From Theodoxus fluviatilis (Eukaryota; Mollusca; Gastropoda; Cycloneritida; Neritidae), in contig JAWQFJ010016775.1 in the NCBI GenBank assembly GCA_034096865.1, positions 10,001-25,000 on the forward strand: a stretch of DNA of 15,000 nucleotides. Reading direction: 5' to 3'. This document shows, piece after piece, positions 1 to 8,310 of the stretch. Made by a program: the position numbers and the translations under genes. The notes beneath the pieces are model-generated. The model was not told the origin of the DNA. It saw only the letters and a program-made list of their open reading frames with translations, and made no database searches. Numbering within the stretch: the stretch's first letter is position 1; every line of letters starts with the position of its first letter.

Positions 1-1720
1 AAACAACGAGAATAGACTGGAATGCACTCCATCCGCTTGAAAGCAGCAGGAAGGACGTTGCATGACTCATCAAAGGGCATCCACATCCTGGCTACTTTAC
101 GTAACCAGGCAACGGACCCGCCATGGGGGCTCACCAAAGCCGGAAACCACTAGATCATTCTAGGGCATTCCATCTGCTTCATAACATCTACATCATGAAC
201 GACATTCGATTCTATCTCGTCGAACACTAACTTTTGATTTTGGGTCGGCACTGTTTGAGAACACAGAAAAAAACGAGGTACGATTGTTGGGAGATGGGCA
301 AGATGTGGGAAGTAAAACTGAGGATGAGGTAAACGCACATGCATCGCCCACATTGTTGACTGAAGTAAGGTGCATGCATCCATGGAAAGTAGTAGCTTAT
401 GTTTTCCTACTGAGAACGCACGTGCAGCAAAGTCCTTCCTGTCAACCGCATTAAGGCAAGCCGGATTTCCTAGCTGATGTTCAGCAGCCGAGCCGAGGAT
501 CTCCAGAGAGAGCCAGGATGGGTACCGGTTCAAGATACCGTTCGTCTCTTGAACGACTTGGTACGGCTACCGGTATCGACCGGTACGTACCGCGCCGGAA
601 CGCTGTTGCGCCTGTATAACCAAAATGGCTGCCTTCGGGGAAAGGAAGAAAGTCGTCATCACAAATATGCGCTGTGGCACGCATTTCGACCTGTGATTAT
701 TACCCAGCCTATGCGAGACGTTACAAGAAGTTAGGCTGATATTGTACTTTTCTTTTTTAAAAGAATAACTGCTCTGAAATAATTACCGGGCAAGATGTGA
801 GCAAACATTTCCACGACAGATGGCAAAACAATTTCAAGGGAAGCAACTCTTATTTCTTACATTAGCCCTTAGTTTGTTGTGTAACCTCCCTTGAAGTGAG
901 CATCGAACTATTCTTGCTTACACCAAGTTAGCACTGTCGTTTTGACATAAATTTCTATTCGAGCGATGCCGAGCATTCATGCACAGCTACAGCTTAACGT
1001 ATTTCATCAGCTTCCACAAGGAACGAGCAGTCTGCAGCTGCTGGTTTACTCATTTGGTTGAGAAGCGCAATCCGCGACGATGAGAAGGCATCGCGGAAGC
1101 CATCTTGGCTACCGTTCGGTCATAACGAGTCGTTCAAGAGTGCACATTGGTTGCTCGGCTACCGGAAGGCACCAGGATGAGTACCTCTGTTATTCCCCTT
1201 GGGAAACGGACCATCGCTCCCTGCACTTGCACAAGTACAGGCAAATGCACTAACGCACGAGCGTGCACATGCACAGGCATTTGAAGTCATGCAAAACAAT
1301 TATAGAAAGAAGAAGAGTGTGACAGTAATGGAATGAGGTTGATTAGCAGTTGGAGTGGCTGCCATTTTCCACGTGAATGGATGGGTTGGGCCATAAAGCC
1401 GATTTGTGCTTGTGAAAAGGAGGGGAAACTGCGTTGAAATCAAATTTTAAAAAGTTACATGCTACGATCACGTTTGCGAAGAAGAAGGGGAAAAAAGACC
1501 TCAGCTCCTGAAACGGTGGTGCAGCTCTCTCATACAAAGATTTATTTCGAGGAAAACCAAAGTGCTGGTGAGTTGTTCACAACTACTGAGTGCTGGGAAG
1601 TTCGATAGAAAACCAAACAGGCAACCCATTGTACGTTTTTAGCTTTATGTTACAATTGCCCGCGTCGCTAAAATCGACTTTAGAAAGTGATGGCGTACAG
1701 AAAATTTGAGATGACAAAAG
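1..1720. other. Single-copy spacer, no supported gene
   Basis: This stretch has mixed composition and no long array. The open frames are short (127 codons at most, on the minus strand at 150-533). They overlap on both strands and show no recognisable domain, so I do not call a gene. Patches around 480-620 and 1070-1170 are relatively CpG-rich. Three words resembling the YY1 core (AAAATGGC or its complement) occur near 623-631, 1100-1108 and 1358-1366. Alone they do not make a promoter. An unseen exon in a fragmented gene cannot be excluded. Confidence 0.5.
521..590. repeat. Cluster of short inverted repeats
   Basis: Two small perfect hairpins lie close together. GTTCAAGA at 528-535 pairs with TCTTGAAC at 547-554 around an 11-nt loop. 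TACCGGT at 568-574 pairs with ACCGGTA at 579-585 around a 4-nt loop. The word ACCGGT also occurs at 524-529. The patch is CpG-rich compared with its surroundings. No function is recognised; chance or a degraded repeat are both possible. Confidence 0.45.
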
Positions 1721-1931
1721 TATTTAAATAAACGCAGAATTCTCCCGTCCCAGGGATAGAACCACGGCACTGCGCCTCGCACATCGTCCCAGGGATAGAA
1801 CCACGGCACTGCGCCTCGCACATCGTCAAACCCCCAAGATAGGCAAGCATGCTTTGGAGTTTGAAGATGTGCGAGCATGCAGTGCCGTGGTTCTATCCCT
1901 GGGACTGGAGAATTCTGCGTTTATTTAAATA
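1721..1931. mobile_element. Fold-back (inverted-repeat) element, SINE- or MITE-like
   Basis: The left part, from 1721 to about 1837, is nearly the reverse complement of the right part, from about 1854 to 1931. The outer arms both carry TATTTAAATA and the words for AAACGCAGAATTCT, followed by the GTCCCAGGGATAGAACC block. The centre, around 1838-1853, holds the palindrome AAGCATGCTT. The left arm is longer because it has a 39-bp internal duplication. Each arm contains the word GGTTCTATCCC, which differs by one base from the RNA polymerase III B-box consensus GGTTCRANNCC: at 1889-1899 on plus, and at 1753-1763 and 1792-1802 on minus. This suggests two tRNA-derived SINE ends joined head to head, or a MITE with very long terminal inverted repeats. 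I see no A-box, no poly-A or simple tail, and no clear target-site duplication, so the class is uncertain. It contains no transposase. Confidence 0.6.
1747..1824. repeat. Perfect 39-bp tandem duplication in the left fold-back arm
   Basis: Positions 1747-1785 and 1786-1824 are identical 39-bp copies. Each starts GTCCCAGGGATAG and ends CGCACATC. The right arm of the fold-back element has only one copy of this block, with a few differences, so the duplication arose in the left arm after the inverted structure formed, or was lost from the right. Because 39 is a multiple of three, it appears as a 13-residue repeat in a spurious minus-strand frame. Confidence 0.9.
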
Positions 1932-2390
1932 TCTGGATAATTCCATACCTGCTGTTACCTTGTGGCGAAAATCTGTTCGTGCGTGATTTACGACGCAGCT
2001 ACCCATCCGTGTAACTGCTTGCCTTTGTTCAACATCTATGACGTGCCAAAGCAACACAAAAACATGATACTATTTCCATACACTTTTCTTTCTTTCCATC
2101 TTGTGTGAGATGATGAAGAGACAAAAGGTTTTCACATTTCCAGCGTATTTCCTGGCGTGGCTAGAGCAAAATGACGATGGAGTAAGGGAAATAACTCCTG
2201 TGTGACTGTTTAGCCGATCGTACAACCTGCGAGCGTTGTGGGCAAGACTGTTAATCTTCCTCAGCTGTGGGTTTGCTGCGCCTGTAAAAATACAAACAAC
2301 CATTAATGTGATGACCTACGGTTACTTCTCTGTCATCGTCTCTGTCTCTCCGTCTCTCTGAGCCTTTTATTTTTGCCTCCGTCGTCGCTG
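1932..2390. other. Single-copy spacer
   Basis: AT-moderate sequence without a supported gene. A minus-strand frame of 77 codons at 2070-2303 has no recognisable features. A short CT-rich stretch at about 2327-2361 leads into the CCTG-type array. Confidence 0.5.
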
Positions 2391-4196
2391 TGCCTGGCCT
2401 GCCTAGCCTGGCCTGGCGAGCAGCTGCATGCCTGCCTGCACTGCCTGCCTCCTACTGGCCTGCTCCTGCCGCTGCCGTGCCTGGCCTGATTGGCATCAGC
2501 CTGCCAGCCTTATCTGGCACTTTCTACTGACCTTCCTGCCTGCCTTGCCCTGCTATACGGCTATACCCTGCCTTTTCTACTAGCCTGCCTGCCTGCCCTG
2601 CCCTGCCTGCCTGCCTGGCCCTTCCTGCTTCTGGCATCCTGCCCTTGCCCTTCCCTACCTGCGCTGCCTGCCTGCCTGCCTGCCTGCCCTGCCTTTCCTG
2701 GCCTGCCTACCGGGCCTGCCCTTCCTGCCTAACCTGCCTGCCTGCCCTAAGCCCTTTCTGCCTTGCACTGCCTTTCTGCCCTCGCCTGCCTATTCTGCCA
2801 ACCCTGTCCTGCACTTTTCTGCACTGCCTGCATTCCTGCCCTGCCTGCCTGCTCTGCCTGCCTGCCTGCCTGCTCGCTGCCTTCTGCCTTCCTGCCTGCC
2901 TCCTGCCCTGCCTGCCTTGCCCTGCCTCCTGCCTCCTGCCTGCCTGTCTGCCCTGCCTTCCTGCCTGCTCTGCCTGCCTCTGCCTGCCTGTCTCCTGCCT
3001 GCCTCTCTGCCTGCCTGCTTCTCCTGCCTGCCTGCCTGCCTCCTGCCTCCTCCTGCCTGCCTGCCTGCCTGCTCTGCCTGCCTCCCTTCTGCCTGCCTGC
3101 CTGCTCTGCCTGCCTTCCTCTGCCTGCCTGCCTCTGCCTGCCTCCTGCCTCCTGCCTGCTTCCTGCCTGCTCCTGCCTGCCTCTCTGCCTCTGCTCCTGC
3201 CTTCTGCTGCCTGCCTGCTGCCTGTCCTGCCTGCCTGCCTGCTCCTGCCTGCCTTCCTGCCTGCCTGCTCTGCCTGCTTGCCTGCCTTCCTGTCCTGCCT
3301 GCCTCCTGCCTGCCTTGTCCTGCCTGCTCTGCCTGCCTTCTCTGCCTTGCCTGCCCTGCCTCCTGCCTGCTTCTGCCTGCCTGCCCTGCCCTTCCTGCCT
3401 GTCCTGCCTGCTCCTTGCTTCCTGCCTGCCCTGCCTGCTGCCTTCTGCCCTGCCTGCCTGCCTGCCCTTCCTGCCTGCCTGCCTGCCTGCTGCCTGCTGC
3501 CTGCTCCTCTTCCTGCCTGCCTGCCTGCTTGCCTCTGCCTGCCTGCCTGCTTGCCTCTGCCTGCCTGCCTGTCCTGCCCTTCCTGCCTTCCTGCCCTGCT
3601 GCCTTTCTGCCTGCCTGCCTTCTCTGCCTGCTCTGCCCTGCCTTCCTGCCTCCCTGCCTGCCTGCCTCCTGTCCCTGCCTTCCTGTCTGCCTGCCTGCCT
3701 GCCTTCCTGCTCTTCCTGCCTGCCTGCCTTCCTGCCTGCCTGCCTGCCTGCCTTCCTGCCTGCCTTCATGCCTTCCTCCCTGCCTGCCTGCCTTCCTGCC
3801 TGCCTTCCTGCCTGCCTTCCTGCCTGCCTTCCTGCCTGCCTTCCTGCCTGCCTTCCTGCCTGCCTTCCTACCTGCCTGCCTGCCTGCCTGCCTTTCTGCA
3901 CCCATTGCCATGCCCTTCCCATACCTGCCTGCCTTAAACCCTATCCTGCCTCCCCTCCCACTGCTCGTACTCTGCCACTATGCCTTGGCTTGCCTGCCCT
4001 GCCCATAGCAACTTCCTCGCCCCTGCACCTTTCCGCTGCCTGCCTTCCTACCTGCCATTGTCTAACCCTGGCCTCCTAACACGCAATACCTGCCTCCACC
4101 CGCTGCCTGCGCTTCCTGCATCTGCGAGCATGCTCCTTCCTGCCTTCCTGTAACCGCTGACCTGCCTGCCTGCCGGCCCGCCCGCCTGCCTGTCTG
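2391..4196. repeat. 1.8-kb CCTG/CAGG tetranucleotide array
   Basis: Nearly the whole stretch is built from CCTG steps (CAGG on the other strand), interrupted by CT, TTCC, CTC and CCTT words. The densest part is about 2575-3880. The flanks at 2391-2570 and 3880-4196 are degenerate, with more non-repeat bases. Stop codons are rare in every register of CCTG, so three plus-strand and two minus-strand frames stay open for 360-440 codons. They read as Cys-Leu-Pro-Ala or as Ala-Gly-Arg-Gln repeats and are not credible genes. Within the array, 3793-3868 is a cleaner 12-bp sub-repeat. Confidence 0.95.
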
Positions 4197-4527
4197 ATTA
4201 TTTGTTTGTTTGTACTGGTGGTTTCGGTTTATGGCATTTCGCAGGATGGAAGTTGCATTTTGTGCGAGGTGCGTAGAATCATTCTGTTGTTTTGTTACAG
4301 AATTTCATCTGTACTTTAATACCTTCATTTAAACACCAATTGGTATGTCTGATATGTCTTTAAATGACCACAGAATGACAGAACAGAAAAATGGAGTGTC
4401 GACGCAATTCAAATTTGTGCCTATCACGAACAGTACGAAAGGGAAGTAATCTATACTTCTAACAGTGCGAGGCAAAAATATGGAGTAGCTTCCCTTAGTC
4501 CAAGCTCTCGGACGTGCATAGGCAAAT
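4197..4527. other. Single-copy spacer
   Basis: AT-richer sequence following the CCTG array, beginning with a short run of TTTG repeats at about 4201-4213. No gene or RNA is recognised. Confidence 0.5.
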
Positions 4528-4608
4528 TCCCACCCCCCCACCCCACCCCCCTCCCCCCACCCCCCCCCCCCACCCCCTTCCACACACACACGCACACACA
4601 CACACACA
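4528..4608. repeat. C-rich tract followed by (CA)n
   Basis: Positions 4528-4579 are almost all C with scattered A and T, including a 13-base run of C centred near 4567. This is followed by a CA dinucleotide run at 4580-4608 with one CG interruption. The complementary strand has many G-runs and could form a G-quadruplex. Confidence 0.95.
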
Positions 4609-4653
4609 TTTCTTCGTCAGTCCAGGCATACTGTTTACAATCTGCCGTGAGCA

Positions 4654-4726
4654 TACACATGTGTGCTTGTGCATGCATGCATATGCGTGTGCATGTGTGG
4701 GCGTGCGCGCGCGCGCGTGTGTGCGT
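4654..4726. repeat. Alternating purine-pyrimidine tract (TG/CA/CG)
   Basis: The stretch alternates purine and pyrimidine over most of its length. It contains CATGTGTG, GCATGCATGCATATGCGTG and a (CG) run at about 4703-4717. Long alternating tracts with CG and TG steps are known to favour left-handed Z-DNA under negative supercoiling. No gene is associated. Confidence 0.85.
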
Positions 4727-4813
4727 AAAATGCGACTAGCTACGTAAATCTGGAATCCGTTATGCCAGATTTTTCCGCTGAAAGAGGATGAACTTCCTTT
4801 ATGATTGTATCAC

Positions 4814-4814
<1 letters not shown>

Positions 4815-4858
<44 letters not shown>

Positions 4859-4901
4859 GTGCGCGCGTGCGCGCGCGCGCGCGCGCGCGTGTGTGTGTGT
4901 G
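4815..4901. repeat. (TG)n-(CG)n-(TG)n compound microsatellite
   Basis: A TG run at about 4815-4852 passes into a mixed TG/CG block and then a nearly pure CG core at about 4870-4889. It returns to TG up to 4901. The tract alternates strictly between purine and pyrimidine for about 87 bp, with the strongest Z-forming steps in the middle. Confidence 0.95.
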
Positions 4902-5389
4902 AAATAACAGAAAATTGACATGTACAAGCGGACACACGCACAACTTCACATGAACTCCGGAAACTGTAATGATAATGAATGAACAATCTACTTTTAACAG
5001 CATCCTCCTCTGTACTTAACCGTTTTTATGTAGACTAATTTTCTGAAAAATCTGGGCGTGATGTTGACATCAGAAATAGACTTACTGCTCAGGTCTTTGA
5101 TGAGTCAATAGGCTAAAACGTTACATTGTATCTAGCTGACAAAAATTATCATTTCTTATTAAAGTTTTAAAATTATCAACCTGTCTCCGATTACAAAATC
5201 CAATTTTTCTCGTCTCTGCCCGAATACCATCTCAACCTCCACATCCCTATCCCGGTGGCAGCTGCTAGTGAGGCCTACTTCCTCCCATTCTACATACGCC
5301 ACGTTAGTGACATGTAACTTTACCCGCCACTCCATTTTTCTACCCGTTAAATTGCAGCCCTTTCGTACGTGTACCTCACACCCTCTCAA
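4902..5389. other. Single-copy spacer
   Basis: AT-rich sequence between two microsatellite blocks. Short frames on both strands, such as 5159-5389 on minus, have no recognisable features. Confidence 0.5.
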
Positions 5390-5812
<423 letters not shown>

Positions 5813-6004
5813 CTCACACACCATCTAACTTCCCTTCTTGTGACCAGCCCATGATTTCTAATCCCATTTCTTCACATCCTCTACTTCGCTGCAGTTAGAA
5901 CTACCACTACATTCACCACGTGTCTCTCCAATAATCGCATGACATCTTATTGGACATCCTGCCACACATTATCCGAGTCCTTCTCGCGTATGACTTGTTC
6001 TTAC
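5813..6004. other. Short spacer between arrays
   Basis: About 190 bp of non-repetitive sequence separates the CT/CA tract from the 11-bp minisatellite. No feature is recognised. Minus-strand frames from the minisatellite run into this segment before reaching stop codons (one at 5913). Confidence 0.5.
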
Positions 6005-7484
6005 CTCCGTGACTACTCTGTGACCACTCCGTGACCACTCTGTGACCATTCCGTGACAACTCTGTGACCACTCCGTGACCACTCTGTGACCATTCCGTGA
6101 AAACTCCGTTACCACTCCGTGACCACTCTGTGACCACTCCGTGACCACTCCGTGACCACTCTGTGACCACTCTGTGACCACTCCGTGAAAACTCCGTGAC
6201 CACTCTGTGACCACTCTGTGACCATTCTGTGAAAACTCCGTTACCACTCTGTGAAAACTCCGTGACCACTCCGTGAACACTCTGTGACAACTCTGTGACA
6301 ACTCTGTGACAACTCCGTGACCACTCTGTGACCACTCTGTGACCACTCTGTGACCACTCCGTGAAAACTCCGTGACCACTCTGTGACCACTCTGTGACAA
6401 CTCCGTGACCACTCTGTGACCACTCTGTGACCACTCTGTGACCACTCTGTGAAAACTCCGTGACCACTCCGTGAAAACTCCATGACCACTCCGTGACCAC
6501 TCCGTGAAAACTCCGTGCCCACTCCGTGACCACTCTGTGACCACTCTGTGACAACTCCGTGACCACTCTGTGACCACTCTGTGACCACTCTGTGACCACT
6601 CCGTGAAAACTCCGTGACCACTCCGTGACCACTCCGTGACCACTGCGTGAAAACTCCGTGACCACTCCGTGACCACTGCGTGAAAACTCCGTGACCACTC
6701 CGTGTCCACTCCGTGTCACCTCCGTGACCATTCTGTGCCCATTCCGTGACCACTCTGTGAAAACTCTGTGACCACTCCGTGAAAACTCTGTGTCCACTCC
6801 GTGACCACTCCGTGAAAACTCCGTGACCACTCTGTGAAAACTCCGTGACCACCCTGTGTCCACTCCGTGACCACTCCGTGAAAACTCCGTGACTACTCCG
6901 TGAAAACTCCGTGACCACTCCGTGACAACTCTGTGTCCACTCCGTGACCACTCTGTGAAAACTCTGTGACCACTCCGTGAAAACTCTGTGTCCACTCCGT
7001 GACCACTCCGTGAAAACTCCGTGACCACTCCGTGACCACTCTGTGCCCACTCCGTGACCACTCCGTGAAAACTCCGTGACCACTCTGTGACCACTCTGAA
7101 AACTCCGTGACCACTCCGTGACCACTCTGTGTCCACTCCGTGACCACTCCGTGAAAACTCCGTGACCACTCCGTGACCACTCTGTGTCCACTCCGTGACC
7201 ACTCCGTGAAAACTCCGTGACCACTCTGTGACCACTCCTTGAAAACTCTGTGACCACTCCGTGACCACTCTGTGTCCACTCCGTGACCACTCCGTGAAAA
7301 CTCCGTGACCACTCTGTGAAAACTCCGTGACCACTCTGTGACCACTCCGTGAAAACTCTGTGACCAATTTGTGACCACTCTGTGACCACTCCGTGACCAC
7401 TCCGTGAAAACTCCGTGAAAACTCCGTGACCACTCTGTAAAAACTCCGTGACCACTCGGTGACCACCCCGTGACCACTCCGTGA
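6005..7484. repeat. 11-bp minisatellite, about 134 units
   Basis: The unit is CCACTCCGTGA on the plus strand. Units vary mainly at two places. The first two bases are CC, AA or CA (or, less often, the preceding A becomes T, giving GTGTCC). The CCG becomes CTG in a large fraction of units. Positions of the AA variant are spaced in multiples of 11 throughout, so almost no indels have been fixed; the clear exception is a 2-bp loss near 7098. The plus strand has TGA in each unit and so is closed. The minus-strand unit contains no TAA, TAG or TGA, so all three minus frames are open for hundreds of codons and read as 11-residue repeats containing VVTEWSRSGHG. Those frames begin at GTG, not ATG, and need no coding explanation. 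Confidence 0.97.
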
Positions 7485-8040
7485 CTGTCGAATCTAGGCA
7501 GCCTGCTCCAGATATGTGCGTAGATGCGATATTCGATCACTCTGTCAAGATGTCAGCAGATCCCCAAGGAATCATTTGGAGTTTTTTTTTCATTTGTGAC
7601 AAATCAGAGAAAGGAATGACACTGACTCCTTATGATATTCTATTCGGTTCAAGGTCATCGATGAGGGTGTAAATCATATCATCCTTCTAGAAAAGTAACA
7701 CACCTTCCACAGAAGAAACGAAGGTTTATTATAGAACATGCATATATTGTCGTGAGTTTCGGGAGAATAAGTGAACTATTTCCAACTAATCTTTTGATAG
7801 GAGAGCCACGGAGCAAGTGTGATAAATTCGGATGAACTTCTCCCTTGCTGTGTCCCACATATGAAATAAAGGTGTTAAAAAATCCAAGTGCAACCTCAGA
7901 AGCATATTATGATAATGTGTTCGAGAAACTTTAAAATACAGGTGCGTAGGAACATTTCGACCGATTATACTGCAAAGAATAACTAACTACAAAAGTAAGC
8001 AAAGATTTACATTGAGCTAGCTGTATGCATCTACTTCTCT
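7485..8040. other. Single-copy AT-rich spacer
   Basis: No supported gene. A small palindromic word, ATTTG-TGA-CAAAT, lies at 7592-7604. An AATAAA hexamer is at about 7864-7869, but no coding frame precedes it. Nothing else stands out. Confidence 0.5.
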
Positions 8041-8243
8041 TTCTGAATAAAAATGAAATTAAAAAGGAGCTGGAGAAGCAAAAGGAGGAGAAAGAGCAGG
8101 AGGAGGAGCATGATGAGGAGAAGGAGGAGGAGGAAGAGGAGAAGCAAGAGGAGGAGGAGAAGCAGGAGGAGGAGGAGAAGCAGGAGGAGGAGGAGAAGCA
8201 GGAGGAGGAGGAGAAGAAAGAGGAGACGGAAAAGCATGATGAA
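8041..8243. repeat. Polypurine GAG/GGA tract with 18-bp sub-repeat
   Basis: The plus strand is almost entirely purine. From about 8141 to 8219 it has roughly four tandem copies of an 18-bp unit (AAGCAGGAGGAGGAGGAG). An ATG-initiated frame on plus at 8025-8354 (109 codons) reads the tract as Glu/Lys/Gln, with a QEEEEK repeat, then poly-Gly and a short unique tail. Such a Glu-rich run would look like a charged coiled coil, but any GAG microsatellite gives this. The opposite strand gives poly-Leu and poly-Ser frames. The start context is poor (T at -3). I treat it as a microsatellite. Confidence 0.9.
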
Positions 8244-8257
8244 AAGAAACAGCAACA

Positions 8258-8282
8258 GGGTGGGGGGGGTGGGGGGTGGGGG
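8258..8282 (+). other. G-quadruplex motif
   Basis: Four G-runs of 3, 8, 6 and 5 bases are each separated by a single T. Single-base loops with runs of three or more G match the classical intramolecular G-quadruplex pattern and are among the more stable loop arrangements. The motif lies at the 3' end of the polypurine tract. No promoter or gene was identified beside it. Confidence 0.85.
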
Positions 8283-8310
8283 AGCAACAGCAGGATGATG
8301 ATGAGGAGGA

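Noticed and set aside
623..1366. YY1/ETS-type promoter from three AAAATGGC-like words
   Set aside because: The words are spread over 740 bp in different orientations with no start-site or downstream coding evidence.
1880..1910. Functional tRNA gene around the B-box-like word
   Set aside because: There is no cloverleaf, no A-box at a suitable distance and no anticodon stem; only the T-arm-like word is present.
2645..4079. Cys-Leu-Pro-Ala and Ala-Gly-Arg-Gln repeat proteins of about 400 residues
   Set aside because: They are translations of the CCTG/CAGG microsatellite, open in several frames on both strands with no unique domains.
5913..7466. A 517-codon minus-strand protein with 11-residue repeats (VVTEWSRSGHG type)
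   Set aside because: The 11-bp unit has no stop triplet on the minus strand, so all three frames are open. The frames start at GTG, no ATG exon is seen, and the 2-bp deletion shows no frame constraint.
6005..7484. CRISPR or integron-like array
   Set aside because: The unit is 11 bp and contiguous; there are no spacers, attachment sites or integrase.
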